A DNA stretch of 48,135 nt from Plebeiibacterium marinum. Lineage in GTDB: Bacteria > Bacteroidota > Bacteroidia > Bacteroidales > Marinilabiliaceae. Positions 29,004-38,850 of the stretch are shown here, piece after piece. The notes beneath the pieces are model-generated. The model saw only the letters and a list, made by a program, of their open reading frames with translations. It ran no database searches and had not been told where the DNA came from. The DNA lies in the NCBI RefSeq assembly GCF_026013615.1, contig NZ_JAPDPI010000041.1, positions 1 to 48,135 of the forward strand, read 5' to 3'. How positions within the stretch are numbered: position 1 is the first letter of the stretch; every line of letters begins with the position of its first letter. A program made the translations under genes and the position numbers.

Positions 29004-30059
29004 ATGAACAAAAAGATTATTAAAATATTGGTTGGTTTGTTTTTCATTAATATGGTTGTTTTTTCCCAAACAAGGATAACAACTGATTTTAAGGATTACA
29101 GACTTGAGATTTTTGAAAGCACTAACATTAACAATCTGGAGATAAAAGGCAATCATGCCAATATAAACCTCCTGAATTGGGATAAAGACTCAATCAGCGT
29201 TGAAACAATCCTTGAGATTATTTCAGATAAGCCAAACCTATCCAAAGAGATGTTAGATGAAGTAACCATTAAAATTGTTACTTATGGCAATACACTTCAA
29301 GTCAGAACCTCTTTTTCAGAAGATTTTAACCGTACTATTCCTTATAAAATAAATTACAACATTTTCTTTCCTAAAAACCTGTCTGTTAATTTATTTAATT
29401 CACATGGTTCTGTTAGTCTGTCAGAATGCATTGGCGGAATTAAGACAAATCTGAATTATTGCGATATTAACATAAACAACATTGCAACAGATAATAACTC
29501 ATTAGCAAACAGTTGTGAGTTTAATTATTGTAAAGGCCATATCAACCATTTGGGAACTTCACAACTGACTGTAAATAATTCTGAGCTCAATATTATGGAA
29601 GTTAATGATATAATGATAAACTCAGAATATTCATTAATTGATATCAAACAAGCAAATTCTATACAGGGAACCTCTAAAATTGACAATCTTTTAATTGGTG
29701 ATATTTCTGATATTAAACTGAAAGCATCCAACTCCACTGTAAATATTAACAACATTGGCGTCAATGCTTTATTTGAATGTGAATCAGGAACATTAAACAT
29801 CTCCAATTCTGCAAAAGACCTGAGCCAATTAACTATAAACAATTCAAAAACAGCCACTACAATAAAGTTGCACCCATTGCTTTCTTATTATATTAATGGT
29901 GAAATATACAAAGGCAAACTAATCCACCCGCAACAAAATAATATCCAAATAATCAAGGATCTGGAAAAAATTTCTATTAATGGTACTGTAGGGGTTATGG
30001 ATCAAAGCGAATCGAAAGTCATTATATTTAATAAGAATCAAAACATAGAATTCAAATAA
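29004..30059 (+). CDS. Exported beta-solenoid (DUF4097/GIN-like) protein
   Basis: The 351-residue protein has a signal peptide ending near VVFSQ. The mature part is a run of short strands of about 20 residues (INNLEIKGNHANINLLNW, QLTVNNSELNIMEVNDIMIN, IKLKASNSTVNINNIGVNAL), the pattern of DUF4097/GIN-domain beta-helix proteins often regarded as putative adhesins or envelope-stress sensors. It is rich in Asn, Ile and Ser, with no catalytic motif. It lies between the giant exported protein and an aminopeptidase, with only 11 bases to the latter, so it may share their transcript. The function is unknown. Confidence 0.75.
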   Translation: MNKKIIKILVGLFFINMVVFSQTRITTDFKDYRLEIFESTNINNLEIKGNHANINLLNWDKDSISVETILEIISDKPNLSKEMLDEVTIKIVTYGNTLQVRTSFSEDFNRTIPYKINYNIFFPKNLSVNLFNSHGSVSLSECIGGIKTNLNYCDININNIATDNNSLANSCEFNYCKGHINHLGTSQLTVNNSELNIMEVNDIMINSEYSLIDIKQANSIQGTSKIDNLLIGDISDIKLKASNSTVNINNIGVNALFECESGTLNISNSAKDLSQLTINNSKTATTIKLHPLLSYYINGEIYKGKLIHPQQNNIQIIKDLEKISINGTVGVMDQSESKVIIFNKNQNIEFK

Positions 30060-30070
30060 ATACCAACGTT

Positions 30071-31849
30071 ATGTCCTCAGCTGAAAAAGTTTTTTTATTA
30101 CGATCAAAAATGCTTAGTCTTGGCATTGATGCCTACATTATTCCCGGAAGCGATCCACATATGAGTGAATATACAGCTTCACACTGGAAAAAAAGAGAGT
30201 TTATTTCAGGATTTACAGGTTCGGCCGGTACGGTAGTAATATTAGCGGAAGAAGCAGGCTTGTGGACTGATAGCAGGTATTTTATTCAGGCGGAAAAAGA
30301 ACTTGCCGGAAGTGGTATTGATTTGTTTAAAATGGGCGAACCGGATACTCCGGATTATGCTGAATGGATTGCAGAAAGGTTAAATCCAGGTAGTACACTA
30401 GCTTTTGAAGGAGAAGTGTTTTCTATTGAGGATGCACGAAAACTTTCAAAAAAATTCAAAGCCTACGGAATATCAATTGATCCCAATCAAACTTTGATGG
30501 ATGACATCTGGGAAGGTCGCCCCCCTATTCCGGAAAAACCTATTTTCCTGCATGAAACCAAATATGCAGGATTAAGCAGAAATGAGAAGATAGAGTTAAT
30601 CAGGGAAGAAATGCGAAACCTGGATGCTTCGCATTATATAATAACTTCGCTTGATGAAATTGCCTGGACATTAAACCTGAGAGGCAACGATGTTTCGTAC
30701 AACCCTGTTTTTCATGCATACCTGATTATTTCTTTGGATGCGGTATATTTATTTATCGACACACATAAGATTACAGCTACTATTGGAAAACAACTTGCTG
30801 TTGACGATATTTCAATCCACTTATACTCAGATATTTTTAAATGGATAAAAGATATGCCTGTTGAATCAGGTTTTATGTTTGATCCTATAACGACCAACGC
30901 TAAAATATTTTCGTTAATACCCCGCGAAGTAATAAAAATTGAAACGGACAGTGTAGTTAAAAAGCTAAAAGGAATTAAAAACAAAACAGAGCAGGAAGGT
31001 TTTAGAATAGCTATGAAGAAAGATGGGGTTGCCATGGCAAAATTTCTTCACTGGATGGAAACAGAAGTTCCCAAAGGGACTGTATCCGAAATTTCTGCTG
31101 CAAGAAAACTTAAAAAGTTCAGGGCTGAATCAGATTCATTTGTTGGAGAATCTTTTGGTACCATATCTGCATTTGCTGAAAATGGTGCTATTTGCCATTA
31201 CACTGTATCAGAAAAAAGTAGTTTAAAAATAGATACCGATAATTTCTATCTGGTAGATTCAGGCGGACAATACTTTGAAGGTACCACTGATATAACAAGA
31301 ACCATACATCTGGGCACTCCAAGCGAACAACAAAAAAGTGATTTCACCATGGTTCTAAAAGGGAATATTGCCTTAGATTCAACATCCTTTCCTGAAGGTA
31401 CAAGGGGTGTTCACCTGGATATACTTGCCCGGAAACCCCTATGGTCGCAAGGATTAAATTACGGACATGGAACCGGGCATGGAGTTGGCTGCTTTCTAAA
31501 TGTACATGAAGGTCCTCAGGCAATAAGACCTAATGATAATGGTATTACACTTAAAGAAGGTATGATCACCTCTAACGAACCCGGTTTATACAGAGAAGGA
31601 CAGTACGGCATCAGAATTGAAAACCTTATATTAGCCAAGAGTGCAGGCTCTACTGAATTTGGTAAATTCCTGAATTTTGAAACCCTGACACTTTGTCCTA
31701 TAGATCAGAATTCTATAAACAAAAAACTTTTGACACATGAGGAAATTGAATGGTTAAACTCATATCACAAAAAAGTTTATGATGAGATTTCTCCTGAATT
31801 GGATGAAGAACTAAGACTGTGGTTAAAAGATAAAACAAAAGCCATTTAA
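30071..31849 (+). CDS. Xaa-Pro aminopeptidase (M24B)
   Basis: The 592-residue length matches the three-domain, eukaryote-like aminopeptidase P type. Two creatinase-like N-terminal domains (1-320) precede the pita-bread metallopeptidase domain. Metal ligands are visible as Asp396 and Asp407 (LVDSGGQYFEGTTDITRT), the His in GHGTGHGVG, and Glu residues in SNEPGLYREGQYGIRIEN. The enzyme removes N-terminal residues preceding proline, with Mn2+ or Zn2+, in the cytoplasm, as there is no signal peptide. It is tightly followed by the glycosyltransferase gene (12 bases). Confidence 0.95.
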   Translation: MSSAEKVFLLRSKMLSLGIDAYIIPGSDPHMSEYTASHWKKREFISGFTGSAGTVVILAEEAGLWTDSRYFIQAEKELAGSGIDLFKMGEPDTPDYAEWIAERLNPGSTLAFEGEVFSIEDARKLSKKFKAYGISIDPNQTLMDDIWEGRPPIPEKPIFLHETKYAGLSRNEKIELIREEMRNLDASHYIITSLDEIAWTLNLRGNDVSYNPVFHAYLIISLDAVYLFIDTHKITATIGKQLAVDDISIHLYSDIFKWIKDMPVESGFMFDPITTNAKIFSLIPREVIKIETDSVVKKLKGIKNKTEQEGFRIAMKKDGVAMAKFLHWMETEVPKGTVSEISAARKLKKFRAESDSFVGESFGTISAFAENGAICHYTVSEKSSLKIDTDNFYLVDSGGQYFEGTTDITRTIHLGTPSEQQKSDFTMVLKGNIALDSTSFPEGTRGVHLDILARKPLWSQGLNYGHGTGHGVGCFLNVHEGPQAIRPNDNGITLKEGMITSNEPGLYREGQYGIRIENLILAKSAGSTEFGKFLNFETLTLCPIDQNSINKKLLTHEEIEWLNSYHKKVYDEISPELDEELRLWLKDKTKAI

Positions 31850-31861
31850 TAATTAATTTTT

Positions 31862-32755
31862 ATGTTATCAGTTTGTATCCCTGTTTATAATGTAGATGTT
31901 TCCAGCCTGGTTAAAGATCTTATAGGCCAGGCACATGAGCTTTCTATTAATATACAGGTTCTCATTTATGACGATGGTTCATCTGAAACATTTAAATTAA
32001 TAAACAGAAGTATCAGCAATTTAAAAGAAGTAGATTACAAAGAATTAAAAGTAAACCATGGCAGTGCAGCTATTCGAAATAAAATGGCTGCTGACGCCTT
32101 ACACAACAACCTTCTTTTTATTGACAGTGATTCGGACATTCAAAAAGACTATTTACAGAAGTACCTTCCTTTTCTATCCAAGAACAAAATGATAGTATAT
32201 GGAGGAAGGATCCACCCGTCCAAACTCCCATCAAAAGACAAAAGCTTAAGATGGAAGGTTGGCAAATGCAAAGAAGACTTTTCCGTATCAATACGCAGAA
32301 AAGTACCCAACAAAAGCTTTATGTCAAATAATTTTCTTGCCAAAAAACAACTATTTGACCGCATAAAATTTGATGACACTATAGAACGTTCAGGACATGA
32401 AGACACTATATTTGGTATAGAACTTGAAAAACAAGGCATTACAATAATTCATATAGATAACCCCGTAACCCATATCGGATTAGAAAGCAATCAAGAATTT
32501 ATCCAAAAAACGGAGCAAAGACTTGAAACACTAAAGCTAATTGAGCAAAAATATGGAGATAACAAGTTATTGTATGAAAGAATAACTATTCTGAAATATT
32601 ATAAAAAAATAGAACAATTAAAACTACACTTCATAATAAGTAGGCTTTTCGTAAAGTTCAAAAAACATATGGCATTGAGTTTGCTTAAACAGAATCCCAG
32701 TATGTTCATTTACGATATGTATAAGCTAGGTTATTATTCACTTTTATCAAAATAA
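31862..32755 (+). CDS. GT2-family glycosyltransferase
   Basis: The 297-residue protein has the GT-A fold of family 2. SVCIPVYNVDVSSLVKDLI opens the nucleotide-binding half, VLIYDDGSSE follows, and the metal-binding DxD appears as FIDSDSDI. The acceptor region includes FMSNNFLAKKQLFDRI and the catalytic-base-type ERSGHEDTIFGIEL. It transfers a sugar from a nucleotide donor to a glycan or lipid acceptor. Donor and acceptor cannot be read from sequence, and no other glycan genes are adjacent, so the pathway is unknown. The C-terminal helix is very basic and may sit on the membrane. Confidence 0.92.
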   Translation: MLSVCIPVYNVDVSSLVKDLIGQAHELSINIQVLIYDDGSSETFKLINRSISNLKEVDYKELKVNHGSAAIRNKMAADALHNNLLFIDSDSDIQKDYLQKYLPFLSKNKMIVYGGRIHPSKLPSKDKSLRWKVGKCKEDFSVSIRRKVPNKSFMSNNFLAKKQLFDRIKFDDTIERSGHEDTIFGIELEKQGITIIHIDNPVTHIGLESNQEFIQKTEQRLETLKLIEQKYGDNKLLYERITILKYYKKIEQLKLHFIISRLFVKFKKHMALSLLKQNPSMFIYDMYKLGYYSLLSK

Positions 32756-32762
32756 CGGATCA

Positions 32763-34184
32763 ATGCGCACTAAACTGATACTTTTTTTAACAATACTATT
32801 CTGCAATACTGCTCTCAGCCTTAAAGGCCAAGGCTATAATATTGATGTAACTATAAATGGCTGGAGCGATACCACCCTGATTTTAGGTCATTACTTCAAC
32901 AAAAAAATGTTGGTGAATGATACGATCATTATAGACAGCGCCGGTAAAGGTACTTTTAAAGGCAATGAACCTTTGCCCGGAGGTATATATTTGATGTATA
33001 TGCCGGATCAAAAATATTTTGATGTTTTAATTGATGACGAACAACATTTTAGCATAGAAGTAGAAAAAAGTAATCCAGTAGAAACCCTTGAGGTAAAAGG
33101 AAACAAACAGGAGAAAGCCTTTAACGAGTATCAGAAATATTTAGCAAAGCAACAAAAAAAGGCACAATCTCTACAGTCAAATATTAAAGATAAAGCCGAA
33201 ACTCACAAAGACTCGGTTGAAATATGGAAAAATCAACTTTCCGGACTATCTTCTGAAATGAAATCATATTGGGACAACATACTAAAAGAATACAACGGTA
33301 AGTTTCTGGCTTCTTTTATAAAGGGAATTAAAGAAGTGGAAGTACCTGATTTTAAAGAGACTCCTGCCCTACCCGACTCAGTAGTCCGCTGGAAAAGATA
33401 TGAATTCTACAAAGAACATTATTTCGATAATATTGACCTTACTGACGACAGAATGTTAAGAACGCCGTATTTTAGTAATAAACTTGAAACATTTCTCACC
33501 AAAACAATATTTCAAATACCCGACAGCATTGTAAAAGAATCTGAAAAACTCATTGAAAAAGCCCGTGAAAACAAAGACATGGAAAAATACCTGATTCAAT
33601 TTGCTTTTAATACAGTTAATGAAAGCAAGGTTATGGGTATGGATGCCGCCATGGTTTCATTAGCCGAAAAGTATTATTTATCGGGATATGCGGATTGGGT
33701 AGATGAAGAGTTTTTAACTAAGTTGGAAGAACGTGTGACAAAATTAAAACCCAATTTAATCGGAAACAAAGCTCCTGATTTGAAATTGATATCTCCAAAC
33801 AACGAACATTACAGATTAAATGAGGTATATGGTAAACTCACAATCCTTGTTTTTTGGGAACCCGATTGCGGACACTGTAAAAAGGAAATTCCCAAGTTAA
33901 AGGAAGAAATCTGGGATAAATACTCCGACCAGGGAGTTAAGATATTTGCAGTTTATACCCAACATGAAAAAGAAAAATGGACTGATTTTATTGAAGAACA
34001 CCAACTGGAAGAGTGGATAAACGTTTGGGATCCGTACAACCAGTCAAACTTTAGAAATTTATATGATATTTACAGCACTCCAGCCATTTTTGTTATTAAT
34101 GAAGAAAAAAACATTATTGCCAAAAGAATTGGTGCAGAACAACTTCCAGGCTTTATAGATTATTATTTGAAGAAAAACAATTAA
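32763..34184 (+). CDS. DUF4369/DUF5106 TlpA-like thiol-disulfide protein
   Basis: The 473-residue exported protein has a signal peptide ending near LKGQG. An N-terminal DUF4369-type beta domain (about 25-120, INGWSDTTLILGHYFNKK) is followed by a helical middle (130-330, DUF5106-like). A C-terminal thioredoxin domain carries CGHC (C369, C372) in FWEPDCGHCKKEIPKL and the cis-Pro loop YSTPAIFVIN. The architecture is typical of Bacteroidetes periplasmic or outer-membrane thiol-disulfide reductases of the TlpA group, paired in function with unidentified substrates. It begins only seven bases after the GT2 gene, so cotranscription is likely. Confidence 0.9.
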   Translation: MRTKLILFLTILFCNTALSLKGQGYNIDVTINGWSDTTLILGHYFNKKMLVNDTIIIDSAGKGTFKGNEPLPGGIYLMYMPDQKYFDVLIDDEQHFSIEVEKSNPVETLEVKGNKQEKAFNEYQKYLAKQQKKAQSLQSNIKDKAETHKDSVEIWKNQLSGLSSEMKSYWDNILKEYNGKFLASFIKGIKEVEVPDFKETPALPDSVVRWKRYEFYKEHYFDNIDLTDDRMLRTPYFSNKLETFLTKTIFQIPDSIVKESEKLIEKARENKDMEKYLIQFAFNTVNESKVMGMDAAMVSLAEKYYLSGYADWVDEEFLTKLEERVTKLKPNLIGNKAPDLKLISPNNEHYRLNEVYGKLTILVFWEPDCGHCKKEIPKLKEEIWDKYSDQGVKIFAVYTQHEKEKWTDFIEEHQLEEWINVWDPYNQSNFRNLYDIYSTPAIFVINEEKNIIAKRIGAEQLPGFIDYYLKKNN

Positions 34185-34201
34185 TTCCTATTATTATTCA
34201 G

Positions 34202-34256
34202 AATGAGCCATAATATTTAAAATTTACACACAACGAACACTTAAGTAACGCTCATT
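34202..34256. promoter_or_regulatory. Spaced inverted repeat before DUF4465 gene
   Basis: AATGAGC (34202-34208) and GCTCATT (34250-34256) are perfect inverted copies separated by 41 bases, ending 20 bases before the start codon. It could be a looped operator or a leader structure. A seven-base match over this span could also arise by chance. Confidence 0.25.
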
Positions 34257-34276
34257 ACAAATCAAAATAGTGCAAC

Positions 34277-35290
34277 ATGATATCAAATAAAATTACAGCA
34301 TATACTTTTCCCATTTTGATGGCTTTATTATTTTTTTCCTGTGCAAATGAAGAAAAGGACTTGCCTATATCCGAAATTTACCTGGATATACCAGAGGATG
34401 ATTACGAAGTAAATATTTATGACTCCATCACCATATCACCTAAAATCACATATGACTATGGTTCTTCCTATACCTGGTTACTTGACGACGAAGTTATTTC
34501 GACAGAAAAAAACTATATATTAAATCCCCAAGAACTTAGAACCTTTAACTATACCTTTACTGTAGAAAATTCACGGGGATCAGTATCAAGAAAAATTACT
34601 GCCCAATCGATGTATACTATCGACTTTGAAGAACTGGAATTAGATGAAGATACATTTTCTGTAGGAAACATTGGTTCAAATGCTATAGCTTCATCGTTAT
34701 TGACTTTTCCTGTTGATGGTGATCCCAGATCGTATTCCTCATTTGATGGCTTTGTTTTTTCAAACATACAATCAACACCTGATGAACTTTTATACCAACT
34801 ATATAAGTCGTACAGATCGCCCGACTCATACAAATCTACCATCTATGGTATCCTAAAACAAAAAGATTCCAATGTGCCAGTTACAGTGTTAACCTCTGAT
34901 GGAGAAGATCATTTATTCAAAAGTATACATATTAACAATACCTATTTCAATTATTTTGCTATTGAGCAAGGTGCATATACCGAGGATGGCACTGAGGTAT
35001 CAAAACCTTTTGGTGGTGATGATGGTACTGATCCTGATTTTTTCATGCTTTCAATAAAGGGGTTCAACAAAAACGGTACCCAAAGAGGAACTGTTAACTT
35101 TTATCTTGCCGATCATAGAGCTGAAAGCAATAAAGATGACTATACCATTTCTGAGTGGACAAAAGTTGACCTGACAGAACTTGGTATGGTATCCCGTATT
35201 GAATTTAGCCTGTCATCAAGTGATATGGCAAATGACCAGATGCGTACCCCTGCATTTTTTTGTATTGATAACATCAAGATTATTGAGTAG
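34277..35290 (+). CDS. DUF4465 surface lipoprotein
   Basis: The 337-residue lipoprotein has its signal ending FFSC (Cys22), with acidic residues after the cysteine suggesting surface exposure. An Ig/PKD-like beta domain occupies about 40-115 (SSYTWLLDDEVISTEK). The rest matches DUF4465: opening FEELELDEDTFSVGN, then SYSSFDGFVFSN, FKSIHINNTYFNY, FFMLSIKGFNKNGTQRGTVN, YLADHRAESNKDD, and closing FFCIDNIKI. I recall that some DUF4465 lipoproteins of gut Bacteroidetes are reported B12 binders (BtuH). This gene has no riboswitch, so that link is only a hypothesis. Its last 11 bases overlap the convergent protease gene. Confidence 0.8.
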   Translation: MISNKITAYTFPILMALLFFSCANEEKDLPISEIYLDIPEDDYEVNIYDSITISPKITYDYGSSYTWLLDDEVISTEKNYILNPQELRTFNYTFTVENSRGSVSRKITAQSMYTIDFEELELDEDTFSVGNIGSNAIASSLLTFPVDGDPRSYSSFDGFVFSNIQSTPDELLYQLYKSYRSPDSYKSTIYGILKQKDSNVPVTVLTSDGEDHLFKSIHINNTYFNYFAIEQGAYTEDGTEVSKPFGGDDGTDPDFFMLSIKGFNKNGTQRGTVNFYLADHRAESNKDDYTISEWTKVDLTELGMVSRIEFSLSSSDMANDQMRTPAFFCIDNIKIIE

Positions 35291-37475
35291 CCACTTTGAT
35301 AAATTTCTTGCATATATGGGTGTTTTCCAGTGAAACATCCAATATGTATAAACCATTTGCCAATCCTGAAATATCAATTGGTAAATCCGCAAACAACCGT
35401 CTTTTTACAACTTCATTAATCAAGGTTTTACCATTTGTATCAACTACTGAATAATGATCGATATATAAATTATTAATATCGATATTGATATATTTAGAAT
35501 CAGCAACAGGGTTTGGATATAAACTTATTTCAATATCCGTCTCCGGAACAATCTGCGTATCTCCCCAAACTACCATATCGGCTAATACATCAAGCCACAA
35601 TGTTTCTTCTCCAACATCAAAAACTTGCGAAGCATATTTCCACAAATCGTTCTCCTTTACCAACATGGTATTATTATTTTTTACTGTTCCCGCCTGGGTA
35701 TGGTAAACTGCAAAACTATCTATGGGGGCCCCTGAATAGTCAATTTCATAGCCCACAAAGAAACTCCCTTCCACATTTACAAGAGAATCAAATTCCAGAT
35801 ATATCTCACGATTCTCCCTCAAAGTATCTAATTTGATACCTTCTTTACGATAAATCAATTTTTCGGGATAATAATTCCCTTCCCAAACAACAATGTTAAT
35901 TGTTTGCTCCGATTTCCATTTGCTTTCAGCAGGTAATAAATATGCCCCGTGCAACCTGGCAGATTCCAGATAGGTAAAAGACTCAGCAAAGCTCTCTATT
36001 TTATACGAATTATGTCCACTAACATACCCATTACCTGAACTATTATCCTTAGCCGGCTTTTCCCCTGATTCAACATTTGACAGGCGGTAAAAACGCTCGT
36101 TTTCATATGGATCATATCCATCAAGACTCTGCGCTCCGGTATTATTGGCATCCAACCACTCCTTAAATCTTTTAGAGGATTCGCTCCGTAAATCCCATGC
36201 TTTATAGAATTTTGTATAATAATCATTATAAGTCCACTCACATCCGGCTTCGCCTCCCGAAAGCGTTCCTATCAGTCTGTTATTCACATCAAAAAGTCCG
36301 GATCCGGAAGATCCTCCCTCTGTAGTCCCTATATTCCACTCCGAAACTTTCCAGTGAAAATCAGGTTCCTGAGCATATGGGCTGTTCCATGATTCGACAT
36401 AGGAGACTGATTTTACAGCACTGGTACTTCTGGATATTTTCTTCACATCACCTTCTGGATGGTGAATGCAAAGATAAGGTTCATTAGGTAAGGATTCCAG
36501 GGTCCATCCTGCATAGTAAGCCCGATACTCCGCAGGTGGGGCATCAATAAAATCAATAAGGGCAATATCCTCAGCCTCATCATACACCTTAGTCTCGGCA
36601 TATGACAAAGATTGGGATTTAGAGCCTTCGATAACATCTCCGCAATGAGGGGTTTCATAATTAAAAAACACAACCGCTGAGTTTGCTGATTGATCCAACT
36701 GCAAACAATGCGCAGCAGTTATAACGTATGGAGTCCCATCCTCTTTGGTATTATTGATTAAAGTACCTGAACATAAATAACTCCCATCTATAATTAGCTT
36801 CACAACTGCTCTTCTGATATCCAATGAATTATCAGCATCGTAACACGAAGCATCAACTTCTATATCACAAGCATCACCAAAAAGTCCTGATTTTAAACTT
36901 GAGTAGCGATGAACACCCAGAAAATCATGGTTTACAGCACCAATCAATAGTTCCCCTTTAAAATCCACATATTCTGGCTCCCTATACTCTACTGTAATTT
37001 CATCTCCAAACACAGGAGCTGTTGCCAAAATTCCTGAAGGCTTATTGTTCTTACTTGTGAAAGCGCCTATCATATCAGATTGATCTGCATTATAAATAAC
37101 TAAGCTGGCACCATCAGGAAGTACATACCTGTCAAAAATAAGATTGATTGAATAAGCTCCGGGCGAACTGATGCGCAATTTCCAAACCCGGCTACCATCT
37201 TCAAGCACAAACCATTTTCCGCTATTATCGGGAGAATAACTTACGGTAAACTGATGAGCAAACTGTAATGCACGTCCCTTTTTATATTCATCACAACTTT
37301 TTAAATTTTGACCAGTATAATGATGACTTTTCACCTCAACTTCAGCATCATTTAATTGACCAGAAGACATTATAACTGCCCTTTGGCTAATCTGGGCATT
37401 AATGTTTAAACAAACTAAAAATGTGCAAACAAATATACACCTCGCACCAAAAGCACTTATTTTATTTAAAAACAT
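35280..37475 (-). CDS. Secreted S1 serine protease with T9SS sorting domain
   Basis: The 731-residue protein has a signal peptide (cleavage near INAQ), an N-terminal beta-rich pro-region (30-215), and a trypsin-like domain whose triad reads His256 (TAAHC), Asp303 (DIALIDF) and Ser390 (GGSSGSG). The HHPEGDVKKISRS stretch near 338 resembles lysyl endopeptidases of the Achromobacter type, suggesting basic-residue specificity by inference. A linker domain follows (480-640), then a C-terminal type-A T9SS sorting domain of about 80 residues (LYPNPVADSKYINIDINN ... GLYILDVSLEN). It is thus exported to the cell surface or medium by the Por system. It begins 23 bases after the antiporter stop. Confidence 0.93.
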   Translation of the reverse strand: MFLNKISAFGARCIFVCTFLVCLNINAQISQRAVIMSSGQLNDAEVEVKSHHYTGQNLKSCDEYKKGRALQFAHQFTVSYSPDNSGKWFVLEDGSRVWKLRISSPGAYSINLIFDRYVLPDGASLVIYNADQSDMIGAFTSKNNKPSGILATAPVFGDEITVEYREPEYVDFKGELLIGAVNHDFLGVHRYSSLKSGLFGDACDIEVDASCYDADNSLDIRRAVVKLIIDGSYLCSGTLINNTKEDGTPYVITAAHCLQLDQSANSAVVFFNYETPHCGDVIEGSKSQSLSYAETKVYDEAEDIALIDFIDAPPAEYRAYYAGWTLESLPNEPYLCIHHPEGDVKKISRSTSAVKSVSYVESWNSPYAQEPDFHWKVSEWNIGTTEGGSSGSGLFDVNNRLIGTLSGGEAGCEWTYNDYYTKFYKAWDLRSESSKRFKEWLDANNTGAQSLDGYDPYENERFYRLSNVESGEKPAKDNSSGNGYVSGHNSYKIESFAESFTYLESARLHGAYLLPAESKWKSEQTINIVVWEGNYYPEKLIYRKEGIKLDTLRENREIYLEFDSLVNVEGSFFVGYEIDYSGAPIDSFAVYHTQAGTVKNNNTMLVKENDLWKYASQVFDVGEETLWLDVLADMVVWGDTQIVPETDIEISLYPNPVADSKYINIDINNLYIDHYSVVDTNGKTLINEVVKRRLFADLPIDISGLANGLYILDVSLENTHICKKFIKVATQ

Positions 37476-37498
37476 ATATCCATATCTATAATAAACAC

Positions 37499-38827
37499 TT
37501 AGACGATATTTTTCTTAAAAGGTTTAGAATTTTCATCTTCTTCTGAAGATTTTCTGGTTTGAATTCTATATACTTTATTTTTTACTCCGGCAATTTTTCT
37601 TAGCCTACCTGTTTTACCCAGTTTGTAATGAACCAGGGCCCACGCCATCATTATACTTGTTCCTAAAATAATAATTAACAGGATTCCCGATTCAAAATCG
37701 TTGATTAAAAACTCACTTGGTATAGCAAAATATAACAGCACGGAAATCAATCCTCTGGGAGCAATAAAAACCTGGGGCGTAAAATCCCTTTTTAAAATAA
37801 ACTTAAATAACAGCCATCTTACCACAAACATAATGGCCATAAATATAAATGCACCTACAACCACCTTGGTTTTAAATATTCCGGCAATAGTAATACTTAA
37901 TCCAAATACAAAAAAGAAAAATGTTCTTACAATAAAAGCGCTTTCCCTGGTTAATAACTTAAAATCCGACAGGACCCTACGTATATCGCTTTCTTTAAGA
38001 AAACGATTCATAAAACCAGAAAAGAATATCTGTCGGTTTTCCAGTATCAAACCAAAAACCAGTATAATTAACAAAGATGATAAATGGAATACTTTACCTA
38101 TTGAATACAGCAACAACAAAACAGATATAAAAAGAAACAGTTTTATTTGCGTTCTTACTTTTTGAAAAAACACAATCAATAAGTACGAAACAATTACTGA
38201 TAAAATTAAAGTCCCTCCTATGTTAGAAATTACATTAAAACCAATTTTGGCAGCTTCATTTGTATTAACATTATTAATTACAGCATAAAATAAGATTAGT
38301 CCGAAAATATCAGATAAAGTACTCTCATATATTAAAAACTCTTTCTTTTCCTCTTCAATATCCTCTACACTTGGTATTACTATGGCACTACTAATTATCG
38401 ATAAGGGAATAGCATAAATAAATGCGGTAAGAAAATCCAGGTTCCCAATAATATATTGAATTCCAAAAGCAAACACAAAAACATTAATACCTAAAGAAAG
38501 GATAGCTATTAACCCGGATTTCCAAATCATTGGCCATCTTTCTCTTGACAATTTCAAATCCAACGCCCCCTCTAATACTATTAGCATCAAACCAATAATA
38601 CCTAAAATTTCTAATGGAAAGAGCAGGTCAACATCAGTTACACCAATACTAAACAGCTTTTTGCTGGAAAACCCCAAAATTATTAACAAAATTACACTTG
38701 GAACCGCTGTTTTTTTTGCAAAAAGTGAAAACAGATATGATAAAATAACAATTAATGATGCCCCTATAATGAGCATATAAGCAATATTGCCGTCTGTAAT
38801 TATATTATGGATTACACCTGGAAACAT
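37499..38827 (-). CDS. CPA1-type Na+/H+ antiporter
   Basis: The 442-residue inner-membrane protein has about 12 hydrophobic helices and a basic, Glu/Lys-rich C-terminus (RKSSEEDENSKPFKKNIV). It follows the cation:proton antiporter layout, opening with an IVILSYLFSLFAKKTAVPS-type helix pair and containing LEGALDLKLS, AIVIPSVEDIEEEKKEFLIY and FIAPRGLISVLLYFAIP, the last close to the NhaP/NHE region with APRG. It exchanges Na+ (or K+) for H+ in pH and salt balance. It lies 88 bases downstream of buk, behind a terminator, and is closely followed by the protease gene. Confidence 0.9.
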   Translation of the reverse strand: MFPGVIHNIITDGNIAYMLIIGASLIVILSYLFSLFAKKTAVPSVILLIILGFSSKKLFSIGVTDVDLLFPLEILGIIGLMLIVLEGALDLKLSRERWPMIWKSGLIAILSLGINVFVFAFGIQYIIGNLDFLTAFIYAIPLSIISSAIVIPSVEDIEEEKKEFLIYESTLSDIFGLILFYAVINNVNTNEAAKIGFNVISNIGGTLILSVIVSYLLIVFFQKVRTQIKLFLFISVLLLLYSIGKVFHLSSLLIILVFGLILENRQIFFSGFMNRFLKESDIRRVLSDFKLLTRESAFIVRTFFFFVFGLSITIAGIFKTKVVVGAFIFMAIMFVVRWLLFKFILKRDFTPQVFIAPRGLISVLLYFAIPSEFLINDFESGILLIIILGTSIMMAWALVHYKLGKTGRLRKIAGVKNKVYRIQTRKSSEEDENSKPFKKNIV

Positions 38828-38850
38828 AAAGGAATTCTCTTAATTCTTAC

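Noticed and set aside
34185-34276. A cobalamin riboswitch before the DUF4465 gene
   Set aside because: The interval is only 92 bases and contains no B12 box, and only a spaced inverted repeat is present.
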